This document shows, piece by piece, positions 1 through 7,499 of a DNA stretch of 64,000 nucleotides. A model generated the notes under the pieces. It saw nothing but the letters and a program-made list of their open reading frames with translations. It had not been told where the DNA came from and did not search any database. The stretch is from Paenibacillus pedocola (lineage in GTDB: Bacteria; Bacillota; Bacilli; Paenibacillales; Paenibacillaceae). A program made the position numbers and the translations under genes. Positions within the stretch are counted from its first letter, which is position 1, and every line of letters starts with the position of its first letter. Where the stretch lies: assembly GCF_031599675.1 (NCBI RefSeq), contig NZ_CP134223.1:6182501-6246500 (forward strand), read 5' to 3'.

Positions 1-628
1 CCTGTCCCCGGTTAATCCACTTGGCAAACAGCGAGGAACGCTGGATAATCACAAAAAACGGCAAATAGAGCGCCATGCCCCAGACTGCGAAGATCAGCCA
101 TTGATGCTCACGCATCAGTCCGTGGGCAGGAAGCAGGCCGGTCAGATTGCCCCAGGACAGCAGTGACAGGCCGGTAATCATCAAGGGGGAGAGAAATACG
201 AGCGCAGGAGCTAAGGCCGCAGCGGGCACACCGTTTTTCTTATAGAGCAGCGAGCGCAGGCCTATCCCGGCTAGTCCGGCAAACCCGATCAGATTGTTAA
301 AGGTATTGGCAATCCAGGCGTAGCGGAAGGTGCTCCAGGCTCCGATCCTGAAGCGGAAATGCTGCCGGATCAAATAATCATAGGCGCTCATAACAGCCAC
401 CGAGAGCAGCGCAACCCCCATCATCTCCATAACGGCAGAAGCCGGTACATGCCGGAGTTCTCTTATCGTGAGCCCCAAGTGCACCTGCTTCAGCTCGTGC
501 TGCCCTTCCCAATATACCAAGGCTATAATTGCCACCGGAAAGAGCATTCTTACCGCCCTTATCCGGTAGATGGACAACAGCAGCCGTACAATCCGAAAAC
601 GTTCCAATGTCTGTTTAATTGAATGCAT
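1..628 (-). CDS. mprF: MprF, lysyl-phosphatidylglycerol synthase/flippase (5' part only)
   Basis: The reading frame opens at the ATG at 628 and stays open to the window edge, giving 209 residues of the N-terminus; the rest lies outside. GGGAG sits 7 bases before the ATG. The visible part is a multi-spanning membrane domain with the signature NTFNNLIGFAGLAGIGLR, typical of the MprF flippase domain. In the family this half moves lysyl-phosphatidylglycerol to the outer leaflet, while the missing C-terminal half adds lysine from Lys-tRNA to phosphatidylglycerol. The result is a less anionic surface and resistance to cationic peptides. Whether the C-terminal synthase domain is present cannot be seen here. 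Confidence 0.88.
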   Translation of the reverse strand, partial: MHSIKQTLERFRIVRLLLSIYRIRAVRMLFPVAIIALVYWEGQHELKQVHLGLTIRELRHVPASAVMEMMGVALLSVAVMSAYDYLIRQHFRFRIGAWSTFRYAWIANTFNNLIGFAGLAGIGLRSLLYKKNGVPAAALAPALVFLSPLMITGLSLLSWGNLTGLLPAHGLMREHQWLIFAVWGMALYLPFFVIIQRSSLFAKWINRGQ

Positions 629-732
629 GATTTCTCCCTGCCTTATTATGGGCGCATGCCTCTGATTCAGACATTTCAGCCGTTTCTATCTCCCCATTAT
701 ACCAATTTCAGGGACGGAAGGCTCATGCACTG

Positions 733-786
733 CAGCACCAAAAAGAGGACCCCCTCACGGCAAAGGATGTCCTCTTTTTGGTGCTG
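733..786 (-). terminator. Intrinsic terminator after the FlxA-like gene
   Basis: Perfect 18-base inverted repeat (733-750 and 769-786) whose arms carry an A-run on one side and a T-run on the other, the usual form of a hairpin terminator that can work in both directions. It follows the stop of the minus-strand FlxA-like gene and separates it from mprF. Confidence 0.8.
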
Positions 787-803
787 CTTACTGCGGTTCG
801 AAC

Positions 804-1157
804 TTAAACCCGGATGTCAAATCTGCCTTCACTGTCTGTGGTAGCGTTAGCGATTTGCTCTGCACTTGCTGCTGTAAGCAAATTACTGTTAGCAGGTTTT
901 TCAGGAGGTGCGCTCTGAGCTGCCGCAGAGGAACTGCTGCTCTTGGACTTCTCGGCAATCTGCGCCTCGATCTGCTTAATCTGCTGCTCAAGCTGCTTGG
1001 TTTTGGTTTCCTTGGTCTTTTCGTCGTCCTTACTGGACTTGACCTTCTCCAAGTCGGCCTCCAGCTTCGCCTTTTGTTTTTCCAATGAGCTGGTATCAGT
1101 TGCACTGGAAGAGGTATAGGAAGTCGAAGTGGCGGATGTAGCGGATGAAATATTCAT
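804..1157 (-). CDS. FlxA-like small coiled-coil protein
   Basis: A 117-residue protein starting at the ATG at 1157, chosen because AAAGGAGGG lies just upstream; longer readings have no ribosome site. The N-terminal third is Ser/Thr-rich low complexity. Residues about 25-75 form a highly charged Lys/Glu/Gln coiled coil (EKQKAKLEADLEKVK and LEQQIKQIEAQIAEK), and the tail is polar. This is the pattern of the FlxA-like family, small proteins of unknown function with a name inherited from an E. coli flagellar-regulon gene. No flagellar gene lies nearby. It appears to be a single-gene unit with its own terminator. Confidence 0.6.
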   Translation of the reverse strand: MNISSATSATSTSYTSSSATDTSSLEKQKAKLEADLEKVKSSKDDEKTKETKTKQLEQQIKQIEAQIAEKSKSSSSSAAAQSAPPEKPANSNLLTAASAEQIANATTDSEGRFDIRV

Positions 1158-1260
1158 GCTTGTCCCTCCTTTCACCACTCCAATATAACCCTTATACCCG
1201 AACCTAACGTTAAAATGGGCTGAAAGTTTGCTGAAAGTGCCTGAAGGACGGAACTTGTAG

Positions 1261-2166
1261 CTATCTCTGCTTCCCTGCGCCGGAATCAACGCCTGTGCTG
1301 CCTTTAGCCCTAGATTTGCGGTTGACCAGCATTACGCTCAGCAGGATAATGACAAGCCCGGCGATCGTATTGGCATAGACCGGCTCGTTCAGGAAGATAA
1401 CCCCCCACATCAGCCCGAATACCGGAACCAGGAACGTTACACTGACGGTTTTTACCGCACCCACACTCTGAATCAGGTAAAAATATAGTAAATAGGCGAC
1501 AGCGGTACAGATGAGGGATAAGCCGAGCACAGAGTAGACCGCCGCCGCTGACGGCATATGCCGGGGAGCAAAAATGACCGCGAGCGGAAGCAGTACTACG
1601 GCTGCCCCAAGCTGCTGGCCGGCGGCAAGCGTGAGTGGTGCAAGACCACGGCCGACACGGGCGGCATACAGCCCGCCGAAGCTGTAAGAAAGCGCAGCGC
1701 CGAGGGAAAAGAAGACGGACAACAGCACCTTTCCCTCAAGCGGCACCGGACTCCATCCGACCAGCACAGCCACCCCTAGAAGTCCGGTGATTAAGCCGAT
1801 GGTTTTCGATATTCCCGGCTTCTCGCCAAGGGTTCCCCAGGCGGCAAGCGCTGTGAACATCGGGGTAGTCACATTAAGAATGGCTGCCAGTGAGGCGTTC
1901 AGCTCCAGTTCAGCCATGCAGATCAGTGTAAAAGGCAGCGCGGCGTTCAGCGCCCCGAGCAGCAGAAACTGCTTCCAGTGCCGCCCCATCCCAAGCGTCT
2001 TCCGTGTAATTCTGGCGTAGAGCAGCAAAGCGGCTGCAGCCAGCGTTACGCGGAGTTCCGTGGTAAACACCGGCCCTAGCTCCGGAGAGGCGATTCTCAT
2101 AAACAGAAATGAAGCTCCCCAGGCAAATGCCAGCAGCAGCAGGACCATGAAATCTTTCCGGCTCAT
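1261..2166 (-). CDS. EamA/DMT-family exporter
   Basis: 301 residues from the ATG at 2166, with about ten hydrophobic segments arranged as two EamA repeats (for example FAWGASFLFMRIASPELGP near the start). EamA proteins are drug/metabolite exporters, often for amino acids or small metabolites; the substrate cannot be read from sequence. The start codon overlaps the stop of the upstream MFS gene as ATGA, so the two are translationally coupled. GGGGGATC precedes the start. The protein has the usual family length and ends with a short basic tail. Confidence 0.85.
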   Translation of the reverse strand: MSRKDFMVLLLLAFAWGASFLFMRIASPELGPVFTTELRVTLAAAALLLYARITRKTLGMGRHWKQFLLLGALNAALPFTLICMAELELNASLAAILNVTTPMFTALAAWGTLGEKPGISKTIGLITGLLGVAVLVGWSPVPLEGKVLLSVFFSLGAALSYSFGGLYAARVGRGLAPLTLAAGQQLGAAVVLLPLAVIFAPRHMPSAAAVYSVLGLSLICTAVAYLLYFYLIQSVGAVKTVSVTFLVPVFGLMWGVIFLNEPVYANTIAGLVIILLSVMLVNRKSRAKGSTGVDSGAGKQR

Positions 2167-3395
2167 CGCTGATCCCCCTTCCTGCAGAGCAGCAGATAGG
2201 ACAGGATGGAACAAAGACCGGCCCCTGAGATGACTACCGCCATCGGAATTGCCGTTTCGTCGCCGCCAAGGCCGACCAGCGGAGCCACGCAGCCGCCCAG
2301 CAGCAGCGGCAATAGTCCGAGCAGCGCCGAGGCGCTTCCTGCCGATTCACCCTGGTCCTGCATAGCCAGCGAGAAGCTGGTCGTGCTGACCAATCCGACA
2401 CTCGAGACCACAGCGAACAGGCAGATCAGGATCGGCAGCAGGCCGCCTCCGGCCAGAACCGCAGCCAGCAGCAGTACTCCGCCGAGCGTGCAGAGTGCAA
2501 GACCGCTGGCAAGCAGCTTCCGCTCGCCCAGTCTCCCGGACAATCTGCCGGCTATCTGTCCGGAGAGGATAATACCGAAACCATTAACGGCAAAGATCAG
2601 ACTGTACATTTGCGGAGAGACCCCGAACATATTCTGCAGGACAAATGAAGAACCCGAAATATATGCAAACATCGCCGCAGTAACAAAACCCTGGGAAAGG
2701 GCATAGCCCATAAACCGTCCGTTGCCGAGCAGCCCGCGGAAGGTAAGCAGTGTCCCTCTAAGCCTGCTTCTCACGCGCCGCTCCTTCGGGAGCGTCTCCG
2801 GCAGCCGCAGCAGAATCATCGCGCAGAAAAGCAGCCCGGCGCAAAAGAGCACAATGAACACCCCCTGCCAGGAGGTTACTCTCAGCAGCTGCCCCCCGAT
2901 AATCGGTGCAAAAATCGGCCCCAGCCCGTTGACAATCATCAGGAGTGAGAAGAACCTGGTTAATTCTGAGCCGCTGTACAAGTCACGAACCGCCGCCCGC
3001 GAGATAACCACTCCTACAGAGCCGGCAAAGCCCTGGATAAAGCGCAGCACGACCAGAAGGCCGATGGTAGGGCTGAATGCACACAGTAATGAAGATACGG
3101 TATAAATCAGCATGCCGATCAGCAGCGGGCGGCGGCGGCCATGAACATCGCTAAGCGGTCCGGCCACCAGCTGACCGGAGGCCAGTCCCAGCAGAAAGAA
3201 GGTTAAACTGAGCTGCACCAGCGCAGCACTGGTTCCGAAATGCTTGCCGAGCTCAGGCAGGGCAGGCAGATACATGTCAATCGACAAAGGGCCAATCGTT
3301 GCAACGGCCCCCAGAATGAGTGCCAGCTGCAGCCTCTGTTTCCGGGACGGACCCTCTGCCGAGAGCACGCGGTTATCCATTTTTTCTCTGATCAT
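2163..3395 (-). CDS. Bcr/CflA-family MFS drug efflux protein
   Basis: About 410 residues with twelve predicted membrane segments. The first segment carries GPLSIDMYLPALPELGKHFG and the loop 2-3 motif GPLSDVHGRRRPLL, both hallmarks of the Bcr/CflA group (bicyclomycin/chloramphenicol-type proton antiporters). The exported compound cannot be deduced. I place the start at the ATG at 3395; an ATG at 3380 and a TTG at 3425 are alternatives, and none has a strong ribosome site. It is the first gene of a two-gene exporter operon coupled to the EamA gene downstream. No dedicated regulator lies next to it. Confidence 0.85.
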   Translation of the reverse strand: MIREKMDNRVLSAEGPSRKQRLQLALILGAVATIGPLSIDMYLPALPELGKHFGTSAALVQLSLTFFLLGLASGQLVAGPLSDVHGRRRPLLIGMLIYTVSSLLCAFSPTIGLLVVLRFIQGFAGSVGVVISRAAVRDLYSGSELTRFFSLLMIVNGLGPIFAPIIGGQLLRVTSWQGVFIVLFCAGLLFCAMILLRLPETLPKERRVRSRLRGTLLTFRGLLGNGRFMGYALSQGFVTAAMFAYISGSSFVLQNMFGVSPQMYSLIFAVNGFGIILSGQIAGRLSGRLGERKLLASGLALCTLGGVLLLAAVLAGGGLLPILICLFAVVSSVGLVSTTSFSLAMQDQGESAGSASALLGLLPLLLGGCVAPLVGLGGDETAIPMAVVISGAGLCSILSYLLLCRKGDQR

Positions 3396-3513
3396 GATAC
3401 AATGACGCCAACCTTTCTGCAGCAACCCTCAGGCCTCTTTTTTTAGTAATCTTCATACTACCTGATCAGGGACAGAATGTTCAATGCTTTTTCCCTAAGT
3501 TGCTTCTGTCACC

Positions 3514-3583
3514 AAAAAACCGCCCGCAGGAGCTTTTAAGAGGTTGTCAGCACTCTTAGCAGCGGCCCCACAGGCGGTTGCAG
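3514..3583 (-). terminator. Terminator after mhqD
   Basis: AACCGCC (about 3519-3525) pairs with GGCGGTT (3573-3579) around a long interior; read on the minus strand the hairpin is followed by a run of six T. It closes the mhqP-mhqO-mhqD unit. Confidence 0.65.
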
Positions 3584-3608
3584 GTGATACTCTTTTTCAG
3601 ACTTGAAC

Positions 3609-4217
3609 TTAATTCATATGCTGACCCAGCCAATTCCGGGCAGCCTCCACCTCGGCTGTACTGAGGCGATGGCCTTGATTCCCCCAGTGGGCGGTAACGT
3701 CCGCTCCTGCTCCCTGCAGCAGCTGCTCCAGCTCCCGGGTTTCCTCTGCCTTGATCAGCGGGTCATTGGTTCCGGCCCCGATGAATACGAAGGTGCCGGC
3801 AAGGGAAGGCAAGGTCAGACCCCGCAGCGGAACCATCGGATGCAGCAGCACCGCAGAGCGGAAGATGCTTCCGTAATGGAAGAGCAGGCTGCCGGCAATG
3901 TTGGCTCCGTTGGAGTAGCCGACGGCCACGAGATTACTGCTGTCGAAGCCGTACTGGGCAGCGGCACTGTCCAGGAACTGCTTCACCTCATGGGTACGGA
4001 AGATCAGATCCTCCTCATCGAATACCCCTTCAGCAAGGCGGCGGAAGTAACGCGGCATGCCATTCTCCAGCACATTTCCCCGGATGCCCAGCACCGAGGA
4101 GCCGGGAGACAGCATTTCCGCCAGCGGAAGCAGATCGTGTTCATTGCCGCCGGTGCCATGGAATAATACGAGGGTCGGCAGGTTGGCATCCGTACCTTTT
4201 TTAAAGACATGAATCAT
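3609..4217 (-). CDS. mhqD: MhqD-like alpha/beta hydrolase (phospholipase/carboxylesterase family)
   Basis: 202 residues with an alpha/beta-hydrolase fold: oxyanion region LFHGTGGNEHDLL near residue 20, nucleophile elbow GYSNGAN (Ser about residue 102), and a C-terminal His in WGNQGHRLS. Length and motifs match the serine-esterase family to which B. subtilis MhqD belongs. MhqD is induced by hydroquinone and catechol stress together with ring-cleaving dioxygenases. Its start overlaps the stop of the dioxygenase gene as ATGA, so it is co-translated. The exact substrate is unknown; a role in handling thiol-quinone or ring-cleavage products is inferred from context. Confidence 0.8.
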   Translation of the reverse strand: MIHVFKKGTDANLPTLVLFHGTGGNEHDLLPLAEMLSPGSSVLGIRGNVLENGMPRYFRRLAEGVFDEEDLIFRTHEVKQFLDSAAAQYGFDSSNLVAVGYSNGANIAGSLLFHYGSIFRSAVLLHPMVPLRGLTLPSLAGTFVFIGAGTNDPLIKAEETRELEQLLQGAGADVTAHWGNQGHRLSTAEVEAARNWLGQHMN

Positions 4218-5164
4218 AGCTGGTTCACCTCCACTTCACGGATTTCAAACGGGCTCAGCTTCGCTTCGATTACCGCACGGTTCGGTTCAAACCAGGCCGG
4301 CAGCATCAGCTTCTGGCCCAGTTTATCCGGGTCCTCATCACGGGCAAAGCCTGGAGGATCGGTAGCAATCTCGAACAGGATGCCGCCTTCCTCGCGGAAG
4401 TAGATGGCGTTAAAGTATTGGCGGTCCTGCACCGGCGTCGGCTGATAGCCATGACTCTGCACGGTCCGGCCCCACTGGAGCTGCTCGGCATCATCCTTGG
4501 CACGCCAGGCGATGTGATGCACCGTACCTGTTCCTCCGCCGCCCTGAGGCACCGGCGCTGCTTTCAGATCAATAATATTGCCAAGATCACCTGTAGAGCG
4601 GTAACGGATATAACCGTCGCCTTCGGCAATCTGCTCAAGGCCCAAAGTACGGGCCAGTGTATCCGCTGTTTTGTCAGGGTCCGTGCTGTATAGGACTGCG
4701 CCTCCAAAGCCTTTGACCGCGTGCTCGGCGGGTACTCCCCCGAAGGACCAGGTGCTAAGCGGACCGCCTTCGCGTTCCACCAGCTCGATCCGCAGGCCGT
4801 CATAATCGGCGAAAGACAGGTAGGACTCCGAAATCCGGGTCACTTTGGTCACCGGAATCTGGTAAGCAGCCAGCCGCTCCTCCCAGAATCCCAGCGATCC
4901 GGCCGGCACAGCGTAGGTGGTTACCCCAACCTGGCCGCCGCCGATTCTGCCTTTACGGCCGGTCGCCCAGGGGAAAAAGGTGATGATCGTACCGGGCGCA
5001 CCCTGCTCATTCCCGAAATAGAGATGGTAGACCTCCGGAGCGTCAAAGTTAATTGTCTTCTTTACCAGTCTCAGCCCGAGAATCCCGGCATAGAAATCGG
5101 CGTTGCGCTGCGCGTCCTTAACAAAAGCGGTAATATGGTGAATTCCTGCAGTTTGAAGAGTCAT
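4214..5164 (-). CDS. mhqO: MhqO/MhqE-like ring-cleaving dioxygenase
   Basis: 316 residues from the ATG at 5164 (AAGGAG 9 bases upstream). Two glyoxalase/extradiol modules are visible. Candidate metal ligands are the His of GIHHITAFV near the N-terminus, the His of GTVHHIAWR in the second half, and the Glu of GGILFEIATDPP, as expected for the type I extradiol fold. B. subtilis MhqO and MhqE are close in type and open hydroquinone-like rings. It lies between the DoxX protein and the MhqD-type hydrolase, the same set of partners as in the B. subtilis MhqR regulon. Substrate range is inferred from this context. Confidence 0.85.
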   Translation of the reverse strand: MTLQTAGIHHITAFVKDAQRNADFYAGILGLRLVKKTINFDAPEVYHLYFGNEQGAPGTIITFFPWATGRKGRIGGGQVGVTTYAVPAGSLGFWEERLAAYQIPVTKVTRISESYLSFADYDGLRIELVEREGGPLSTWSFGGVPAEHAVKGFGGAVLYSTDPDKTADTLARTLGLEQIAEGDGYIRYRSTGDLGNIIDLKAAPVPQGGGGTGTVHHIAWRAKDDAEQLQWGRTVQSHGYQPTPVQDRQYFNAIYFREEGGILFEIATDPPGFARDEDPDKLGQKLMLPAWFEPNRAVIEAKLSPFEIREVEVNQL

Positions 5165-5234
5165 CTTAATCCATCTCCTTAAAAGTTTTGGTTTTATGAG
5201 CAATAACGTCCTTGTGGTACGTCGGCAAAACTAC

Positions 5235-5636
5235 TTAGTTAAAGAACAAGGCATCCAGCGAAATCGAACCCGGACCGGTCAGCGCCACTGCGACTGCTAC
5301 TACAAGTACTGTCAGCGGGAACTCTATCCCGTTAGCTGTTGACCAGAAGCCGTTGGGAGCATGAACCTTGATAATCGCGCCCAGCATCGTTGCCGCAATC
5401 AGCACAGCTGCCACCGGTGTCAGCAGACCTGCTGTAAACAGTACGCCTCCAACCAGCTCCATCAGTCCCGCCATTACCGCCATCGCTACCCCCGGCTTAA
5501 TTCCGACAGATTCCATCCAGCCGCCGGTTCCCTTCGGGCCGTAACCTCCAAACCAGCCAAACAGCTTCTGCGCGCCATGTCCGATAAAAGCAACCCCGAT
5601 CACAAGTCTCAATAACAATAATCCTACACTTACCAT
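5235..5636 (-). CDS. mhqP: DoxX-family membrane protein (MhqP-like)
   Basis: 133 residues from the ATG at 5636 (GGAGAG upstream; the GTG at 5645 is too close to it). Four hydrophobic segments and the motif GHGAQKLFGWFGGYG place it in the DoxX family. In B. subtilis the MhqP member is co-induced with quinone-detoxifying enzymes. Its biochemical role is not settled; DoxX proteins are thought to support membrane redox reactions. It is the first gene of the mhq unit, 70 bases ahead of the dioxygenase gene, and an operator-like palindrome lies 33 bases upstream of its start. Confidence 0.8.
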   Translation of the reverse strand: MVSVGLLLLRLVIGVAFIGHGAQKLFGWFGGYGPKGTGGWMESVGIKPGVAMAVMAGLMELVGGVLFTAGLLTPVAAVLIAATMLGAIIKVHAPNGFWSTANGIEFPLTVLVVAVAVALTGPGSISLDALFFN

Positions 5637-5668
5637 AATAAACACTCTCCATTCTCTTTGATTTAATT

Positions 5669-5686
5669 ATCTTAACCTTAAGATAT
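5669..5686. promoter_or_regulatory. MhqR-type operator upstream of mhqP
   Basis: TATCTTAACCTTAAGATA is a perfect inverted repeat (8-base arms, 2-base spacer) in the leader of mhqP. The ATCT...AGAT outline resembles the MarR-type MhqR box, and the same half-sites recur upstream of mhqR. Assignment to MhqR is inference from position and similarity. Confidence 0.65.
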
Positions 5687-5788
5687 ATAATAAAATTTTT
5701 TGACTACCTTAATCTGCAAACCGCTTCGCGGCTTGGCAAAAGCATATGCTGAACCGTCAGGGACACTTCCATCCCGGCACTACCGGTT

Positions 5789-6259
5789 CTACACGCCTTT
5801 GCCAAGCTTCTTCAGCAGCCCAATCGCCTGATCTTTCTCTTCCTGATTCAGTCCGCCCATCAGACCATGAATGGAAGCTACGTGGCGGGGAAAAATATCG
5901 TCGAACAGCTCGCGTCCCGCTTCCGTAATCTCGGCATAAGTCACGCGGCGGTCCTCATCGCATGGCACCCGCTTCAGCAGCCCCCGCTTCTCCAGCTTAT
6001 CGATGTTATAAGTGATGCTGCCGCTGGTGACGAGAATTTTCTCCCCGATCTGCTGCAGCGGAATTCTTGTTCTATGGTAGAGCACTTCCAGCACCATGAA
6101 TTCAGCCGATGCCAGCCCATGACTCTTCATATCCTTAACCGCATGATCCATCAGGCTTTTGTAGGCCTTGGATAGAACCACAAACAGTTTAAGCGATGAC
6201 GCCTGCTCCTCATCCGAGCTGCCTGTCGTTTTGCTTATGAGTTCATTGTAGTCGCTCAT
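5789..6259 (-). CDS. mhqR: MarR-family regulator (MhqR-like)
   Basis: 156 residues from the ATG at 6259, preceded by AGGAGG at 8 bases (the GTG at 6268 lies inside that site). It has a MarR winged-helix domain: RIPLQQIGEKILVTSGSITY as the recognition region and CDEDRRVTYAEITEAG as the wing. MhqR represses the dioxygenase/DoxX/hydrolase genes in B. subtilis and is released by quinones. Here the same partners lie directly downstream on the same strand, with an operator-like palindrome between. A similar palindrome and a tandem repeat lie in its own promoter region, which suggests autoregulation. Confidence 0.8.
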   Translation of the reverse strand: MSDYNELISKTTGSSDEEQASSLKLFVVLSKAYKSLMDHAVKDMKSHGLASAEFMVLEVLYHRTRIPLQQIGEKILVTSGSITYNIDKLEKRGLLKRVPCDEDRRVTYAEITEAGRELFDDIFPRHVASIHGLMGGLNQEEKDQAIGLLKKLGKGV

Positions 6260-6315
6260 CCTATACACCTCCTGTCATCTGTGCTGTCTGCCCTCTCTGC
6301 GGATTGCCGAAGCAC

Positions 6316-6350
6316 TTATCTTTAAGTTAATTATCTTTAAGTTAAGATAA
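6316..6350. promoter_or_regulatory. Tandem and palindromic operator region of mhqR
   Basis: Two exact, abutting copies of TTATCTTTAAGTTAA (6316-6330 and 6331-6345). The second is followed by GATAA, so 6331-6350 forms an inverted repeat TTATCTT...AAGATAA like the one before mhqP. It lies 57-91 bases upstream of the mhqR start. Confidence 0.6.
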
Positions 6351-6504
6351 ATATACGCCATCTATTCTCTATTGTCAACAGTTGTTCTAAAAATAATCCC
6401 GCGCGGTTTGACCTCACTTTGAAAACGGCGTATCCTTTTTGTTGCGGCGCTGGAGAATTCAACCGCAAAGAAGTATACGGTAAGAATCCCCCGTTCCTGA
6501 AATT

Positions 6505-6640
6505 TAAATGTATTCAATACAATTAAAGTGGCTGAGCCGGCGTTTTTCAGGGCAAACCGGGATTTTTAGTTGTACGAAATGCAGCTATCTCCTACCATGC
6601 TCTGAAAAGCAGATGATAACTGTACAGAATACAGTTATCA
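6505..6640. repeat. Array A of 8-5-8 palindromes (three units)
   Basis: Three palindromes with 8-base arms and 5-base loops start at 6505, 6567 and 6617 (spacings 62 and 50). Arms: TAAATGTA/TACAATTA, TAGTTGTA/TGCAGCTA and TAACTGTA/TACAGTTA. The third extends to 11 perfect base pairs (6614-6640). They occupy most of the gene-free stretch between mhqR and mqnB. The same layout recurs at 10148 and 40355. Besides these and the mhqR operator I see nothing coding in 6351-6780. Confidence 0.7.
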
Positions 6641-6791
6641 ATCATTGCCGGTTATTGCAAAGATGCCATCTGGCATCTGCGGTCATCTCACATGGTGCAG
6701 CCTGGTGGCTGATCAACAGCTGAATCGGGTGATGGCCGATTACATTTATAACTACTTATCACATCGTTACTTATATAGAAGGAGGCTCATT

Positions 6792-7499
6792 ATGGAAGCG
6801 AAGATTGATCCAAATCCGGAGGCTGCCGCGGGCATAGCTGCGGCGGAAGAAGCCCGTGCGCCGCGCGTGCTGATCGTGACGGCAGTCACGGCCGAGCGCG
6901 AAGCCGTCCTGCGCGGCCTGGGAGGCAGCAGCAGGTTCGAGGTGATCGCTGCGGGCGCAGGCACCGCAGCCGCTGCGGCGGGTACCGCCGCTGCTCTGGC
7001 AGCCGGCACGTACGGCTGCGTCATCAGCGCCGGGATCGGCGGCGGCTTCCCCGGGCGGGCGCCCGTAGGCTCGCTGGCCGTCGCCAGCGAGATGATCGCC
7101 GCCGACCTGGGGGCCGAGACGCCGGAGGGCTTCCGCAGCGCTGCCGAGCTTGGCTTCGGCAGCGTGTCCGTGCCGGCTGCCAGCGGCACGGCCGAGGCCC
7201 TTGCGGCCGCGCTGGCAGCGGCCGGACTTATGGTCAGCACAGGCCCTGTGCTGACCGTGTCGACGGCGACCGGCACCGCCGGGACGGCCGCCGCCCTGGC
7301 CGCGCGGCATCCCGGTGCCGTCGCGGAGGCGATGGAAGGCCACGGGGTCGCCGTGGCCGCCCAGCGCTTCGGGATCGCGGCGCTGGAGCTGCGCGCGGTC
7401 TCGAACCCGGTCGGCCCGCGCGACCGGGCCGCGTGGAGGATCCCTGAAGCGCTCGATGCGCTAGCGGCAGCGGCCGCTATACTACTGGAGGTGCTGTAA
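6792..7499 (+). CDS. mqnB: Futalosine hydrolase MqnB
   Basis: 235 residues from the ATG at 6792, directly after AGAAGGAGG; longer readings lack a ribosome site. It has a purine-nucleosidase-type fold: VLIVTAVTAEREAV at the N-terminus, the glycine-rich SAGIGGGFPG, and the acidic catalytic region EAMEGHGVA. In the futalosine route to menaquinone it removes the base from futalosine (or aminodeoxyfutalosine) to give dehypoxanthine futalosine. The gene overlaps mqnD by one base (TAATG), which supports the assignment. The coding sequence is extremely GC-rich (about 77% in two 60-base lines I counted) and alanine-rich, unlike its neighbours. Confidence 0.88.
   Translation: MEAKIDPNPEAAAGIAAAEEARAPRVLIVTAVTAEREAVLRGLGGSSRFEVIAAGAGTAAAAAGTAAALAAGTYGCVISAGIGGGFPGRAPVGSLAVASEMIAADLGAETPEGFRSAAELGFGSVSVPAASGTAEALAAALAAAGLMVSTGPVLTVSTATGTAGTAAALAARHPGAVAEAMEGHGVAVAAQRFGIAALELRAVSNPVGPRDRAAWRIPEALDALAAAAAILLEVL

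Noticed and set aside
6508..6723. Small plus-strand open frame between mhqR and mqnB
   Set aside because: It runs through the palindrome array, has no ribosome site, and its product shows no protein-like pattern.
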